A DNA stretch of 64,000 nucleotides from Niebla homalea. Taxonomy: Eukaryota > Ascomycota > Lecanoromycetes > Lecanorales > Ramalinaceae. Where the stretch lies: positions 372,001 through 436,000 of the forward strand of contig JAHGAU010000003.1 in the NCBI GenBank assembly GCA_019925105.1, read 5' to 3'. The notes under the pieces are model-generated. The model saw only the letters and a program-made list of their open reading frames with translations, was not told the DNA's origin and searched no databases. Below are positions 33,800-46,005 of this stretch, one piece after another. The position numbers were made by a program, and so were the translations under genes. Each line of letters begins with the position of its first letter. The first letter of the stretch is position 1.

Positions 33800-33921
33800 A
33801 CTGCTCTACTCGACGCGTCAACCTCCTCAGGATGCAAAATGCGTTCGAGCTATTCGGGAATATCAAAAAATTAGGTATATTGAAGGCCGAGGTACGGCAA
33901 GCGAGATGTACCTCAAATTAC

Positions 33922-33961
33922 ACTAGAACTAGAACTAGAACTAGAACTAGAACTAGAACTA
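33922..33961. repeat. Hexamer microsatellite (ACTAGA)n
   Basis: About 6.7 perfect tandem copies of ACTAGA lie in the LYS4 upstream region, between divergent LYS4 and the RBR ligase gene. Perfect periodicity marks it as a likely polymorphic microsatellite. Confidence 0.9.
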
Positions 33962-34146
33962 CGGTGAACCATGAAGCTTGATGGGCACCAAATGACGTGA
34001 CTCTTTCAAATATTATTAATAGTTGACTCGAACTAGTATGACTATTCACTCCTCACGATTTGCTTCATGATTGAAAGGTAGTGTTTGGACCCTCCCAGCC
34101 AGTAGTAGATTCATACTCATGTCTACTATCGTATACAACGGTCATC

Positions 34147-35915
34147 ATGACGGACGATGACCCAGGGGAAGATGGGGACGACCGAACGATAGAACTCTCT
34201 GCCCTCGAAGCCATCTACCCGGAAATACTCATCTCCCAAAGAAACAACACGACCGGCAATGACCTAAAGGCTACTTTACAAATTGAAGTGGAGCCTTTGA
34301 AACCACTACAGATCCGCACACCCTCAGCTGCAGAAAAGAATGGGAACCTCGACGCCCCTTCGGCTGTCTTGGATGGCCCGGATCTTCAAGAGATACACGA
34401 CCTCTCTTTCCTGCCGCCCCTGACGGTAGCTTTTTCACTTCCGCCAGAGTATCCTCTCGACGCGCCGCCAGGAGTCTCGCTATCCACGCAGTACTCCTGG
34501 CTTGCAAAAGACAAACTCGAGAAGCTTGAGTTGAGCGTTTGTAATCTATGGGAAGAGAATGGGCGTGATCAGGTGCTCTTCACGTGTATCGATCATCTGG
34601 TCGGAGCGGCGGAAGATGCTTTTGGGATCCACGATGTCCTTGAAGTCTCCTCCGACTTGAAGCTTGCCCTCCTCGATTTTGACCTCAAGGCCAAGAGATT
34701 GAAATTCGAAAAGGAGACTTTTGATTGTGGCGTCTGTCTGGGTGAGTTTCGACATTCTACTTATTCATGATCTCTTCTGACCAAAAAGTAGAACCGAAAA
34801 AGGGGTCTGTTTGCCACCGCTTACTCCACTGCTCCCACGTCTTCTGCATTGAATGCCTCCAAGACTTCTACAACACCTGCATCACCGAGGGCGACGTCGG
34901 TAGCGTGAAGTGTCTTGCCGCTCGATGCCCCGCCGAATCCGACATGCATACTGCAAAGCCCACGCCAGCCCCTCTGTATATATCAGACCGGACCCTCGAG
35001 CCCAGCGAGCTCCTCCAAATCCCCCTCTCACAAGAGACAGTCCAACGCTACATCAAGCTGAAACGCAAGAAGCTCCTCGAATCCGACCGCAACACTGTCT
35101 ACTGTCCCCGTCAATGGTGTCAGGGCCCCGCCCAAGCCAACGCCCCCGCCATCTCCACCCAACCCGACAACCCTGACCCACCGCCCCTTCCGGCACCGAA
35201 AGATCGCCTCGCCATCTGCGAGGACTGCACCTTCGCCTTTTGTCTGGTGTGTAAGGCGAGCTGGCACGGCGAGTATTTCACCTGCTTCCCGCGCAGCCAA
35301 TTCGAGATCACGGCCGAAGAAAGGGCCAGCGAGGAGTACATGAAGCTGCACACGCAACCGTGCCCGACGTGTGATGCGCGCGCGCAAAAGACGCATGGAT
35401 GCAATCATATGATTTGCTTCAAGTGCGACACCCATTTCTGCTATTTGTGTGGCAGCTACTTGATGAAAGAGAACCCTTACGAGCATTTCAACACACCCGG
35501 CAAGTCGTGCTACATGCGGCTTTGGGAATTGGAAGCTGGGGATGACGGAGAGTTTGGGCAGGGTTATGGAGGCGGGAGAGCTGGTGGTGTGGGTGATTTT
35601 GGGGATGAGGACGATGATAGCGATGACGACGATGGTGACGATGATGATGGACCACCGCCAGGAAGAGCCCCACGACCGGGACCTGCAATCATTCATCTAC
35701 CGCCCATCATCCCCGCACCGCTAAGAGCTCCTCCTGTTAACGCGGCTGGTAGAGGTGCGAGACTCCGAGCCGAAAGGAACGCCGCTGTAGGTGAGGCGGC
35801 AGGGCTGCAGCGGTTCCTGGAGATGGCGAGGGATGACAACGAGGACGAGTGGGATAGTGACGAGATGAGCGATGACGAATTGGACCATGGTATCCAGGCC
35901 TTGGATCTCGACTAA
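34147..35915 (+). CDS. ITT1: RBR-type E3 ubiquitin ligase, RWD-RING-IBR-RING (RNF14/ITT1 type)
   Basis: Two exons (34147-34741, 34789-35915; 47-nt intron with GTGAGT donor) give 573 aa. An RWD domain occupies roughly residues 12-165 (IELSALEAIYPEI, then PPEYPLDAPP). RING1 is split by the intron (CGVCL|VEPKKGS, then HCSHVFCIECLQDF). An IBR follows (CPRQWCQGP, then CTFAFCLVCKASWHG). RING2 is CPTCDARAQKTHGCNHMICF, with the presumed catalytic Cys in HGCNHM, then CDTHFCYLCG. The order matches human RNF14 and yeast Itt1, which modulates translation termination and acts on crosslinked or stalled translation factors. The C-terminal tail is strongly acidic (runs of D near 475-495) and has a Pro/Arg segment. 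The start is the first in-frame ATG before RWD. Confidence 0.92.
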
Positions 35916-36465
35916 GCGAACCCTGTACATTAATTCAAACTTTGCCCATGGTTGCTGTGATGACATCGTTTTGAAAACAAAAAATCAACTTTCAAGACTG
36001 CAATGGCGGACACCAGCTTGATTGGTTTCATTCGGACTTGTCTCTCTAAATAGCATACCGTACACGACTGATGTACCCCAATTCTGTTCTTCATCCTTTT
36101 TTTTTCCTTTTCCTCCATAGACAAGTGCCACCCTCGTACAGCAAGCCTCGTACAGCAAACCCGCATACAAATATACCCTTACACCCAGACTCCGCACGCC
36201 CAATCAAAGAGACCGCCCAATCAAAGAGACCGCCCAATCAAAACAGACCGCCCAATCAAAACAGACCGCCCAATCAAAACAGACCGCCCAATCAAAACAG
36301 ACCGCCCAATCAAAGAGACCGCCCAATGACGAAGAAGCACGACAAATAACCACCAAACAAGCTGGCCCCGTTAGCAACCCCCCTTCACCCCCTCATCTCC
36401 AATTCCTAAACCCCGCCATGTCTCTTCATCCACCCCGGCCTATTGTCAATCCCATTCGAACTGAA
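35916..36465. other. Intergenic region between convergent genes
   Basis: Holds a pyrimidine run at 36093-36117 and the minisatellite at 36198-36328. No gene was seen. Confidence 0.6.
36198..36328. repeat. Minisatellite, 17/18-bp unit
   Basis: Seven full copies and a partial copy of GCCCAATCAAAACAGACC (18 bp) or its 17-bp variant ending AAAGAGACC. Variants are arranged as two 17-bp, four 18-bp, then one 17-bp copy. Copies of each variant look identical, which suggests local turnover. Confidence 0.9.
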
Positions 36466-39400
36466 TCACGAGCTCCACCCTCCCCCCAGATCAATGACCC
36501 TCCTCCACCCAGTACTCTTGCCGCCAGTGTGAACCACCCCATTACCCACCTCCTCCCTGCACGGAGGACCCAAAGCCTTCCTCATCCCCCGCAACGCCAC
36601 CGCCGCTTCGATCTCCTCCACCGACCTCTCTGAATCCCCCGCGTCCTCCTCATCCGTGATGACACCATCAACACCATCAACACCATCCATACCCGCATCA
36701 TCCGCACCCATCAAACGACGCTCATCGCCCTGCCTCCCCATCTGCCACCTCTCCGCAGCACCGCCATTCTGGTGCAAGCCCACGGGGCGGTGGCGGTGGC
36801 GGGGGTGCAGGTCCAACAAGCCCGTCCTCCCCATGAATGATGATGATAGTTGCGCGCTAAGTCCTGTCATCGTCACGCCGCCGCCGCCGTTGCGGCGCTG
36901 CTTCTTGGGCGAGGGTTTTGGGGGGGATGTCGAGAGTGCTCGTCCGCCACCGCCGCCGCCTTTCTGCGGCCGCATGCTGCTGCTGCTGCTGCTGCTGCTG
37001 TTGGGGTTGTTGATGTAGAGAGCATCGCTGGCGGCCGCCACAGCAGCAACAACAGTAGTAGATGTTGCGGGTTCGGCGCCACGTGCGTCGTCGTTGCGAG
37101 CTCGAGGGTTGGATCCAGAGGCCGACGGGCTCGGTGGACTTCCCGCCGCGCTCAGCCTCGCATTTAGGAGCTCGGAGAAGCTCTGGCGGCCAGAGGTGGT
37201 GCCGTGGGCGATTTGCTGATGCACGATGTTGGCGTGGCCGTTGATGTGGGCGAGTGGAGCGGGATCAGTGGGGCGGGGTGCGATGGTGCGGGCGATGCCG
37301 TTGGCGGTGGGGTTGGTGTAGCGGCGCTTTGCGGAGGAGTTGGGGGGGTGTGGTGGTTTTTGACGAGTAGGGTTTAGTGATGGAGTGACCGGGTGTGGTG
37401 GTTGAGTGTTGGGGTGTGGTGGTTGAGTGTTAGGGTGTGGTGGTCGGGTATGAGAAGCCTTCTGTGATGGATAAGGTTTAAGCTGAGGTGGTGGAGCATT
37501 ACTGGCTGCCTGGATATTTAGATTCTCAGGACGCCATCGCTGGCTGGATGTCGTAGAGGGCTCGGAAGGAGTCACTGTCTGTACTCGGGGCCGGGTGGGA
37601 GCATAGGGATATCGGACGATCGTGTCCGTGGAATCTGGCTGCTTGCGATTCATAAGACGAGCCGGGGTGGAGGGTAGGCAATCTTGTCTTGTCACTTGTC
37701 TTGGCCATTCCGCACGGATATTTGATGTTCGTGGTTGTGGCTGCGGAGATGGAGGAGTATTGTTCACAGATGCCTGGTGTCCCAGTGGTCCAGGCATATA
37801 CCAAGATACAGAGTGGGTCATCGTGTGCAAGGCAAGTTGGCTGTTGTTTGCTGCAACACTATTATCACCTTGTCTTGGTGGTTGAACAGGGGTCTGTCTT
37901 CCAACTGAGTCTTCTACCGCAGGATAAATAGCTGCGTAGCCGTTTGAATCGGCCTGGGACGTAGGTAATTTCTTGACATCCTCAACATTGAAGCTGGAGA
38001 AATCAGGGTGCTCCTTGTTTTGCATGATTCGAGATTGCATTTGTGCGGGCGACTCAGCGCCTTGTGGACGAGCCAGTGGCCTTGTCTGTGCGGATTGTAA
38101 CTCCCATGCTGGCGCTGGAGCTCGTGCTGGCACTGGAGCTGGAGCTGATGCATCACCTTGTATTGGATGTGTGATTGGACGAGTAAAGAGCATCGCCGTC
38201 TCTGGCCCCCATTGTGGTCGGGTCCCATCATAGAACGGGACGTAAAAGGATTCGTGCTCTGGGTTATAGTAACCACCTTGCGCAACCTCAGCATCTCTGA
38301 TATGAAGCTTGCGATGAAAGTCCAGGGGACGGAAAACGGCTCCTTCCTGATTCTTAGGAAGATGGAATGGACCGAGATGGCTCTGGAGCATCATTGCAGC
38401 CGCACGGAGGTCACTCCAAGACGCCGGCTGGGAAATTGCGTACAGATTCGGAAGCTTAGGACGATTGCTGGATGGAGTGTTCAAGAGGAACCCAGCATCC
38501 AACAGCCCTGGATGCATTCGGTTCGGGTGAATGATGCGAACATCAAGGATGAACTTCTTGAAGTAAATGTACGTCCTCAGGATATCGAGTATTCTGGCAC
38601 CCGGTTTCCAGCACTCTTCGGGATAGCCAACGATGGTGACGCGACAGCACCTCCGAGCCCCAGCTCGTGGAAGACTAGCAAATTGTAAGAGGTGCTCTAT
38701 GTTGCTTTCTTCCGGGAACCGCTCGCCGAAGATTCGAAGAATGGTGATCTCCACTTGGTCGATTCTGCTCTTTTCCTCCGCTGTCAGTGTCGGAAAGGGC
38801 TTCACATGGACCGAAGCACCAATGGGGATGCGACACATAGCTTTCTCACTAATCAGAGGCTGAAGCTCATCATATAATTTCGAGCAAACGCGAAGAAGCT
38901 CAAGTCTTCCGGTCGCAAAAAGATGACAAGCAATCGTGTTGCGAATGTCCCTCGGTAGAAGCAGGAACTGAAAGTAAGTATTTCTGGAATGGAGTACTTG
39001 GCGTCGCAGCTCCGGAGACTCTTGGATACTTTGGACCAGCCCTGGGATACTTGCTACACGATCTGTTGTAAGTCCTCGATAGAAGATCGCCTCTTCAGCC
39101 ATCGCCAACTCATTGTTAGAAGAGTTGCGCTTGGATCGAGTAATTGCCTGACGTAAGAGCTCCTTGCCCAAGTCGTCTGGATCGCCGGCTGCTGTTTGAA
39201 TGTCAGCCGACTTTCATTGAACAGTGTGTGTTCGAACTTACCGGTGACATTTCCTGGGGCAGGAATTTGGTCGCTCTGTAAGACTTGAGCAGTCTCATCA
39301 ACAGTCTCGATTTGTTGGGTAGGTTGGTCGATACCTGCTGATACTATCGTAGTATCAGGAACCTGTGTAGATTGTTCACTGTCCTCTGATACTACTGCAC

Positions 39401-39731
39401 TGTAAGATGGCTCAGCCAGATGGAAGGCCGATGGTCGCACAAATGGCTCCTCTGCCAGTGACGGAGCATGCAACGATTCTTGACAGAACCCGCGCTGGTC
39501 ATGGGGCGCGGTGTTGGGCGGAGTAATGAGCGAGATAAAGACGTTGTCGTCCTCTTGCTCACATTCACCGCCGATTTTGCGGTTGGTCTTGTTGGGGCTA
39601 GGACGTTGAACCTGCCTGTGTTTTGGAGCAGCAACACCTTGAGAGTGGCGGGGTCCAGCATACACCGGCAGGGAACCCTGAACGCTCTGCTTTGTAAACA
39701 AATCGGACGCCATCGCTCGGCGACCCATCAT
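36466..39731 (-). CDS. Long F-box-like/low-complexity protein of unknown function
   Basis: Two exons (39731-39242, 39188-36466; 53-nt intron, GTAAGT donor) give about 1070 aa. The only structured part I recognise is around residues 230-420. It includes FQFLLLPRDIRNTIACHLFATGRLELLR, which resembles a helical F-box-like/2EXR opening followed by VCSKLYDEL, and then a globular stretch (RVTIVGYPEECWKPGARILDILR). Such proteins often serve as adaptor subunits, but no partner is evident. The remaining ~600 residues are disordered, rich in P, Q, S and T. They include three near-identical HPNTQPPHPNTQPPHP-type repeats and a poly-Ser run encoded by a CTG/CAG tract near 36975-37000. The C-terminus is hydrophobic-poor. 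I do not assign a name. Confidence 0.65.
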
Positions 39732-40882
39732 ATGAGTTGGTGGTAGATCTTGCCAGGTAGATGTACTATTCGATCAATAAGGAGAAGTAGGAAAAAGATT
39801 AGAAGAGGTGGGGGACACTCTAGCGATAAGTATCTTATTGTGCAACACTCACCGCTATTGAAAGGTGATGGTAAGCATTGGAGTGTTGCGTGCTGACAAT
39901 CTATGGGCTGTTTCATCAAGCAACCAAGGGAATGACTCTTATCCCATGCTTATTCATATACTACGGCGCGTGCAAACGTCATTCGCAACGAAAGATCTGC
40001 TTGTTGAAGAGAGGTGTCCAAAAATTTGGGATAACAGATTTCCTAAACAACATTCTTACATAGTATTGCACAACTCGTGACAAGAATCGCATTCGTCAAT
40101 ATGAACACACCATACCTGAAGTTGCTAGCTTGCGACTCGAGTCAAGTCCGGAACCGGAGGTGTTGATTTCCAAGCTGAGCGCATAGATGGACTCGACAAA
40201 GCACCGAGCCGAAACACTCTGCTACCAAGTAACATTATCAAAGTAACACCGATGTTGTACAGACGCCGTGGCGCTTGGGGAGACAGTGGGGCTGCCACGC
40301 GTTCATACCGCCGGTCTATCCATTGCAAAGGTGCTGAACGTGGTCTACTTCAGTGCAACTATTGTCTCTTGAAGTAGAGCGAGCCGGTGTTTTTATATTG
40401 CTGGTGGTGAATAAGGCAAACGTACTAAGGGAAACCTGCATGAGGTTCCTCGTTATCAGGTTTGTTTTTTAGTTATCAGGTTTTTTTATAGTCGTCAGGT
40501 TGTTTTTTAGTCATCAGGTTGTTTCTTAGTCATCAGGTTGTTTTTTAGCGTCAACCAAATCTTGGGAAAGATCCGCACAGATATTGAGGTGGCTAATCGC
40601 AAGACCAGAGGGGCGGCTATCGTAGAAATGATGTTGTTTCAGATCCTGCGAGGTCGAGGGGCAGCAGATCGAGTCCATGGCTTGACGACCAATAGAAGCT
40701 TTCCAAAGTCTTGTGGCACGTGTGGAGGCAGTATCTTGGCTTGCAGCATGACGTGGTCGGTGCGTGCACAGCAGAGTCATGAGCTCAATATGTTGCCTTG
40801 AGAAATGGTTTCGGTGGATTTTCCAAGATATATCATGTTTCATTGCTGATCGAAGACGTCACCTAGACATGATTTGAGTCGT
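39732..40882. other. Intergenic region
   Basis: The 5' flank of the F-box-like gene and the 3' flank of GYP7. Frames at 40125-40328 and 40526-40843 (-) show no domain. It includes the T-rich minisatellite at 40452-40551. Confidence 0.5.
40452..40551. repeat. T-rich minisatellite, ~20-bp unit
   Basis: Five imperfect tandem copies of ATCAGGTTGTTTTTTAGTC, with scattered substitutions (GTTATCAGG versus GTCATCAGG; TTTCTT versus TTTTTT). Intergenic. Confidence 0.8.
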
Positions 40883-43619
40883 TCAAGAGCCGATGCCACC
40901 TCCGTGATCTTTGACCTCTCTCTTGTCTAGCCTGTCAACCTTCCGGCTCAAGAGATTTCGAAGCTCTGGACTGATGACACGTTCCTTATTCACAGATTCG
41001 GAAGGAGATTCAGGAGCGTTTGCGTTCGATGGCTTTGGATTGCGCCTATCATGTCCTGATGCACTGCCGCTCGCAATGCCGGTACTTGAAGTATTCGAAG
41101 TGGGCTTTCGTTGTCGAATCGTTGGCGTGGGAAAGTTCTGTTTCTTATCTATAGCTTCTACGGTGCGCTGAAATCGTCGAAACAAGGCGTGAGCCCTGAG
41201 GAGTGTTGATTGAAGATCGATCTTATTGGAGAGCTCGTTAACTGTGAGCAATATTAGATGGAGGTTCTTTTGGAAGCTCGAGCTAATGGAAGCTTACCAT
41301 ACTTGAGCACCTCGTCGAAGTGTTTGAGGTGACTCATGATGACGTCTCTGTGCTTTTCCAGAATAGCAAGAGCAATGAAGAGGTGGAAATTGCTACTCAG
41401 CCAATCTGTCCACAAAGCTTCCCACAAGCGAAGAACATCAGGCCATTCGAACTCACGCTTGAACCAGACAAGGAGCATCCTGAAGAAGAAAAAGAAGTTG
41501 GTTGAGTCTGCAGATTGGAGATGAAGGTAAAGAGCTGGATCCATGAGCTGAACGAGATGATCGAGCGTGAGCAGTTGGTTGCGCATTCCGGACTGATCTC
41601 GAAGAAAGTTGCGTTCCTACAGATTGGTATCAACATGTAGCTTCAACGGATCACATGTCATTACGAAGCTTACCATTCGTTCCATAAATCCAACGAAGCC
41701 CCAGAAGGCAATTGCATCATCTTGTTCCACCGCGTAGATGGGTGCGAGCAAGTCACTCATACCTTGAACATAGCCGAGTTCAGAATTGTACTCATTGTAG
41801 GTCAACAGCATGTCTTTCATTTGTTCCATATGAACATTCGTCCCGGTGTCTGCAAATGGTGAGTCGGGGTCAGGATGTGGTATGTCCTCTCCTTCAAAGA
41901 GAGGGATATGCCGATCGGTGCGATGCACGTCTTTCTCTACATTGCGTATCCCAAGCAATGGGCTATATCAGCTTGCAAGCCTCCCCATCGACGAAGAAGT
42001 GATTCTGGACTTACCTATTCTTCCTTTTTGTTCTTTCCACCATTCGTTGCTTTCTGGAGTGCCAGTGCCATCAATCATTCGCTCCCACCATGCTCCTTTG
42101 ACGCGAACGAATTCATCTCGCTTGCTGTTGAGAACCGCGGCTCTGTCATCGGCAGAGCTGTCCCATGCATAGACGCCAAGGAGGAAGAGCCAGGCCTCTT
42201 TTCGCACGCCGTCCGAAGGATCCAAGCCTCCAAGAAAGATTCTTTCCTTTATCTCGTCCTCTGTCACATTCAAGCGGCCACTTCTCGCGTCAAAGAACCG
42301 CTGCCATTCCTGCAAATCCACGGGCTTCCGTTTGTCACTAAGTGACATGCTTGAAGCCTGGCTCTCGAGAAGTTCGAACTCGCCAACGTCTGTATCCTCC
42401 ATTTCAAGGACATCTTGGGCAGTGAAAATCCTTTGACTCCTTTCCCTCTCGCTCTGCTCAGCAATACCCATGGCCCAGCGGGCCAAGTACACTCTTGCGC
42501 TGTCGAACTCGTCCTGTAGAGTCTGTACCTCAGGATTCTTCATGAGACGCCTTACTTGTGGAGGAACCTTGGGGCTCTCCACAATATCCTGAGCAGTGCG
42601 CCGGGTAAAGTTGGTTACTTGGCTCATCTTCTCTAAGAAACTCCATCTGGCTTGCTTCAGTGCCTTTGTGACGGGGTCCATGCCAGCATCTCGGTTCGAG
42701 CTCGACGCAGCGCTGGGGCCAGCAAGACCTCCACCTACCCTTGGACTTGAGGGTGCTGATGCCGGTTTGCCACCAAATCCAACTTGGTCCTCGGCGCTCG
42801 GCTCGATCAGATATACTGAAGGATCAACACCGGACTTCTCTACTGTCACGTATCTCTTGAGCCACCTCAGGACCTCATCACCTCCCCAAAATGTGCCTCC
42901 ATTTTCGCCAAACGGATCAAAGCTCTCTCTTGCCTTTTTCTTTCTCTGCAGGATGGTTGATTGGCACTCGTCATCGTGGAAGAACAAGGCGGGAAAGCTA
43001 TCTCCCGCCCTGGTATTGATGACTACGCTTCCGAACCACCAGCCAAGGCTCGGCGGTCGTATGAGAAGCGAAAAGATCTCGCTGATGGGGACAGCGAAGG
43101 CGTAGCTGCCAATGGAAGCGCTGTGTATGCTCGTCGTGGGCGGTTGCGGAACAAGGGGTGTTCTCTGAGGTGGGGTTGAGGCATCGGCGAGCTCAACTTT
43201 GGTGTAGGAATCGTGGTCGCTCCCGAGGGAGGACTCTGGCAGCCAGGCTAAAAGGTAGGATGCTGCCCGTACGCTGACAGAGGAGGCAGAGGAGATACTG
43301 CTAGTGTGGGCATCGGATGGGGCTTTTTGCTCTATTAGAGCTATAAAGCCGGGGATATTGTCTTTTGATGAAGGCGTCGGATGTACATAAACCTGTCAGA
43401 TGCTGTCAGCTTTTGAGACTGCTATTCTTCTCGTCCACCCTCACACACCTTGCTTTTCGAATACAGAAGCTTCACACCTCTTCCAGAACTGCTATGCATG
43501 ATTGTATTGTACTCCCCTTCTTCGTCATCGCTGAGATCGTAAAAGGATGCAGTGGGCGATGCGGGCGAGGCTGGCGGCGGGGTAGCAAGGGGGCGATTTA
43601 AGGCTGGATCTTCAGCCAT
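40883..43619 (-). CDS. GYP7: Rab GTPase-activating protein GYP7-like (TBC domain)
   Basis: Five exons (43619-43449, 43392-42015, 41936-41674, 41616-41298, 41241-40883; introns 56, 78, 57, 56 nt) join in phase to 829 aa. The start MAEDPALNRP is typical of the family. The N-terminal DUF3548-type region includes SFYDLSDDEEGEYNTIMH, VKLLYSKSKV and YVHPTPSSKDNIPGFIAL. The TBC domain in the second half shows SDGVRKEAWLFLLGVYAWD, the arginine finger IEKDVHRTDR (created by splicing) and the glutamine finger YVQGMSDLLAPI. It continues with RNFLRDQSGMRNQLLTLDHL and FFFFFRMLLVWFKREFEW. It should stimulate GTP hydrolysis on Ypt7-type Rab proteins at the vacuole or endosome. The tail is basic and Ser-rich. 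Confidence 0.93.
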
Positions 43620-43995
43620 GGTCATGCGGGCCTGATCATTTGTGAAAGCGTCCAAGTTCGACGGATAGCTAGCCAACTGTTCAAACAAGTAGGTCAAAGA
43701 ATCAAATAATAGGTTGCTCTCTTACCTCGAAAACAAAAAAGAAGTCACGAAATGTCTGCCTGGTGTGGCTGCCGCAATGACGCATGTTGCCGCCGCTTTG
43801 GGGAACTTCCAAACACATGGTCGTATGTCAGTGCAACTTCTGATACCTTTCAATCTTGAACTTACACACATTTGCATGCTGTGGTTATCAGTGAAGACTC
43901 CATCAGAGACGGACATAGCCTATTGCAGCAATCTGACTCGTCTTGAACAGGATCAGGCCAAGATATATTGAATGGATATCAATTGCACAATCGGT
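43620..43995. other. Intergenic region upstream of GYP7
   Basis: Lies between the TDA3-like stop and the GYP7 start (tandem genes, same strand). Only short frames are present. Nothing notable. Confidence 0.5.
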
Positions 43996-45321
43996 TTACA
44001 TCTCTCTCCTGGGATCTAAGCTACCAATGTTTGCACTTTTCGCTTTTCCATCAAACACGAATTCAGATATTAGCTTGCCACTGGCCGGACCATTCTGAAT
44101 ACCCCAACAGGTGTGTCCCGTCGCCATGAGTATGCCTTTGACGCCAGTCTGCCCAATCAAGGGTCCACCCAGAGGCAAGTAGCATGCTTGCCTGGCAGTA
44201 ACCTCTCCATCACGGAGCTCATCGGAGATGGATGAAACGTAGTCGATGATGTCCTGACAGCGAGCATTATCTGTTACTACGTCCTCGGTCGTTTTGGGAA
44301 GAGGCACGAGCTTGTCGCCCTCGCCACATGCATAAGCTTCATCTCCTGGTCTTGCGTAAATCTCTGGAGATACAACTTTCCCTGTCGATTTTTTCGACTT
44401 GACAAAGGTGTCTGTCTGACCAAAGTCTGGCGGTAGGCTGATGCTTGTGAAAAGAGCATAGGCCGAGATCGGCTCTGATGATTTTATCGTGACGCTGTGG
44501 GCTCTCATGGCAGAGATAGGCGCCGAAGGATACACACTTGGCGTCCATGGGCCAGCTGTGATTACTACATCGGTAGCGGGGATGATGTGGGACTGCGAAG
44601 TCTTCTTGTCTTCGTATGTCACAGACTTCACAGCTTTGCCGCTTCGATCTATGTTCGACACAGAGCCAAGCACCACGTTGACTCCTCTCTCTTCTGCCAA
44701 TTGAGCCATTGCTGTTGTGAACTGATACGGATGGACTTGCGCAGTATTGTCTGGTGTTCCCATTTCACTATAATCAGGCGAGACCTCAGGAGAAACCCAG
44801 TCCAGATCTCCTGGTAAGTCATCTGACTTTGGTTTTGGCGTACCAAGGTTGTCCTTCTTCTGCAAAGATATCGCATTCAATTTTTGATCTTGCTTGACCT
44901 CACCTGTGAGTCGTTGGAGGGCCCTTCCCTGAGCTTCCAAGGAGCCGCAATGTATTCGCCGATAGCCCCATTTGTCTTCACCCCCATGCTCCGCTGCGAG
45001 CTCAGCATGAAGACGGAAGCTCAAAGGGACGATACAGTTGGGGTACGCCCACAGGCCCAATAGACCGCCAGCTTTTCCTGATGCACCACCTGCGATTTTG
45101 GAGGCCTCAAGTAGAGTAATGCGGTGCTTGGCTGGATCGTAAGACGGATGCCGGGAGAGAAAGTATGCACTTGTGCATCCAATGATTCCGCCCCCAACAA
45201 TGATAATGTCTTTCTCAAATGAAGAACTAGCCATACTCGCAAAGGTATTGACCTTGAGAGATCTTGTTTTCTGACGAGTATTTGATGCCTGATACCTACG
45301 AGTAAGGCTTCTCAATAGCAT
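43996..45321 (-). CDS. TDA3: FAD-dependent oxidoreductase, DAO family (TDA3-like)
   Basis: This single exon encodes 441 aa. An N-terminal basic stretch (1-30) precedes a DAO-type FAD domain. The dinucleotide-binding motif is VGGGIIGCTSAYFLS at about 42-56, followed by TLLEASKIAGGASGKAGGLLG, the FAD-ribose contact typical of glycine/sarcosine oxidase-like enzymes. The C-terminus has GVKGILMATGHTCWGIQNGPASGKL, as in the family. Yeast Tda3 is a putative oxidoreductase implicated in late endosome-to-Golgi transport; the substrate is not known. The start could also be Met30 (MASSSFEK), which would remove the basic leader. Confidence 0.85.
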   Translation of the reverse strand: MLLRSLTRRYQASNTRQKTRSLKVNTFASMASSSFEKDIIIVGGGIIGCTSAYFLSRHPSYDPAKHRITLLEASKIAGGASGKAGGLLGLWAYPNCIVPLSFRLHAELAAEHGGEDKWGYRRIHCGSLEAQGRALQRLTGEVKQDQKLNAISLQKKDNLGTPKPKSDDLPGDLDWVSPEVSPDYSEMGTPDNTAQVHPYQFTTAMAQLAEERGVNVVLGSVSNIDRSGKAVKSVTYEDKKTSQSHIIPATDVVITAGPWTPSVYPSAPISAMRAHSVTIKSSEPISAYALFTSISLPPDFGQTDTFVKSKKSTGKVVSPEIYARPGDEAYACGEGDKLVPLPKTTEDVVTDNARCQDIIDYVSSISDELRDGEVTARQACYLPLGGPLIGQTGVKGILMATGHTCWGIQNGPASGKLISEFVFDGKAKSANIGSLDPRREM

Positions 45322-46005
45322 ATACTATATGTGAACCGTCCAGCAGGATATACTGTTTGTGATCAGTGACAGAACTCGGAGATACGTATGTGCTTTTCGT
45401 CCTATGACTTTATACCCTGTGGAGACAAAGATGTGGGCTATAGACAGTAGTTTCAGACCTCTATTGTTGTATACAGGTTAATGATACGGAAGTGCACCCT
45501 GGTTTCCCACTTCGCAAATGTATCAAATTTCTCCTAACTACGTCATGGCCCTTTATCGATAAGGGTTGCACTTTCGATGGAAAAGGTCGTCCAACTAACA
45601 TGGTATTAATGGCCGCAAATAATCACTACTGAAATCAGAAGCAGATCCAATGTATCTCGTGGTGTGTTTCAGTCAGAGCAGAAACGCTTCTAGTTATGAC
45701 TAGTAAAGCTTTAGCATGAGTCTCAAGGTGACACCCTGTTCCTATCAGGATGGCATAGTACTTGGGTATGTATGTCTTCTCCAGTGTGAGCTGTCAAGTA
45801 CATTATTATCCAGCCGCCCACTTTTATCATCTGGGCTTTCCTTGGGGCATTTCTGCCCTAGCAGCGAAAACACTGGCCGCCGAAACAGAACAGTAGCTTC
45901 TGGGACACTGGGTGCAAGAGCTTCTATACCCCGTATTCATTGATATGAGACGAACCATAGCTTTGGTATCACGAGATACAGCACTGACGTTGTTCTTCAC
46001 TGTAG
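45322..46005. other. Divergent promoter region, TDA3-like / CRT10
   Basis: Separates the TDA3-like start (-) from the first confident CRT10 exon (+). A small first exon of CRT10 probably lies here; one candidate is the ATG at 45716 with a GTATGT at about 45766. I could not confirm it. Confidence 0.4.

Noticed and set aside
33922..33961. ACTAGA run as an interstitial telomere repeat
   Set aside because: It does not match the TTAGGG-type repeat of filamentous fungi.
36198..36328. Regular short repeats resembling a CRISPR array
   Set aside because: Copies are directly adjacent without unique spacers and the genome is eukaryotic; it is a minisatellite.
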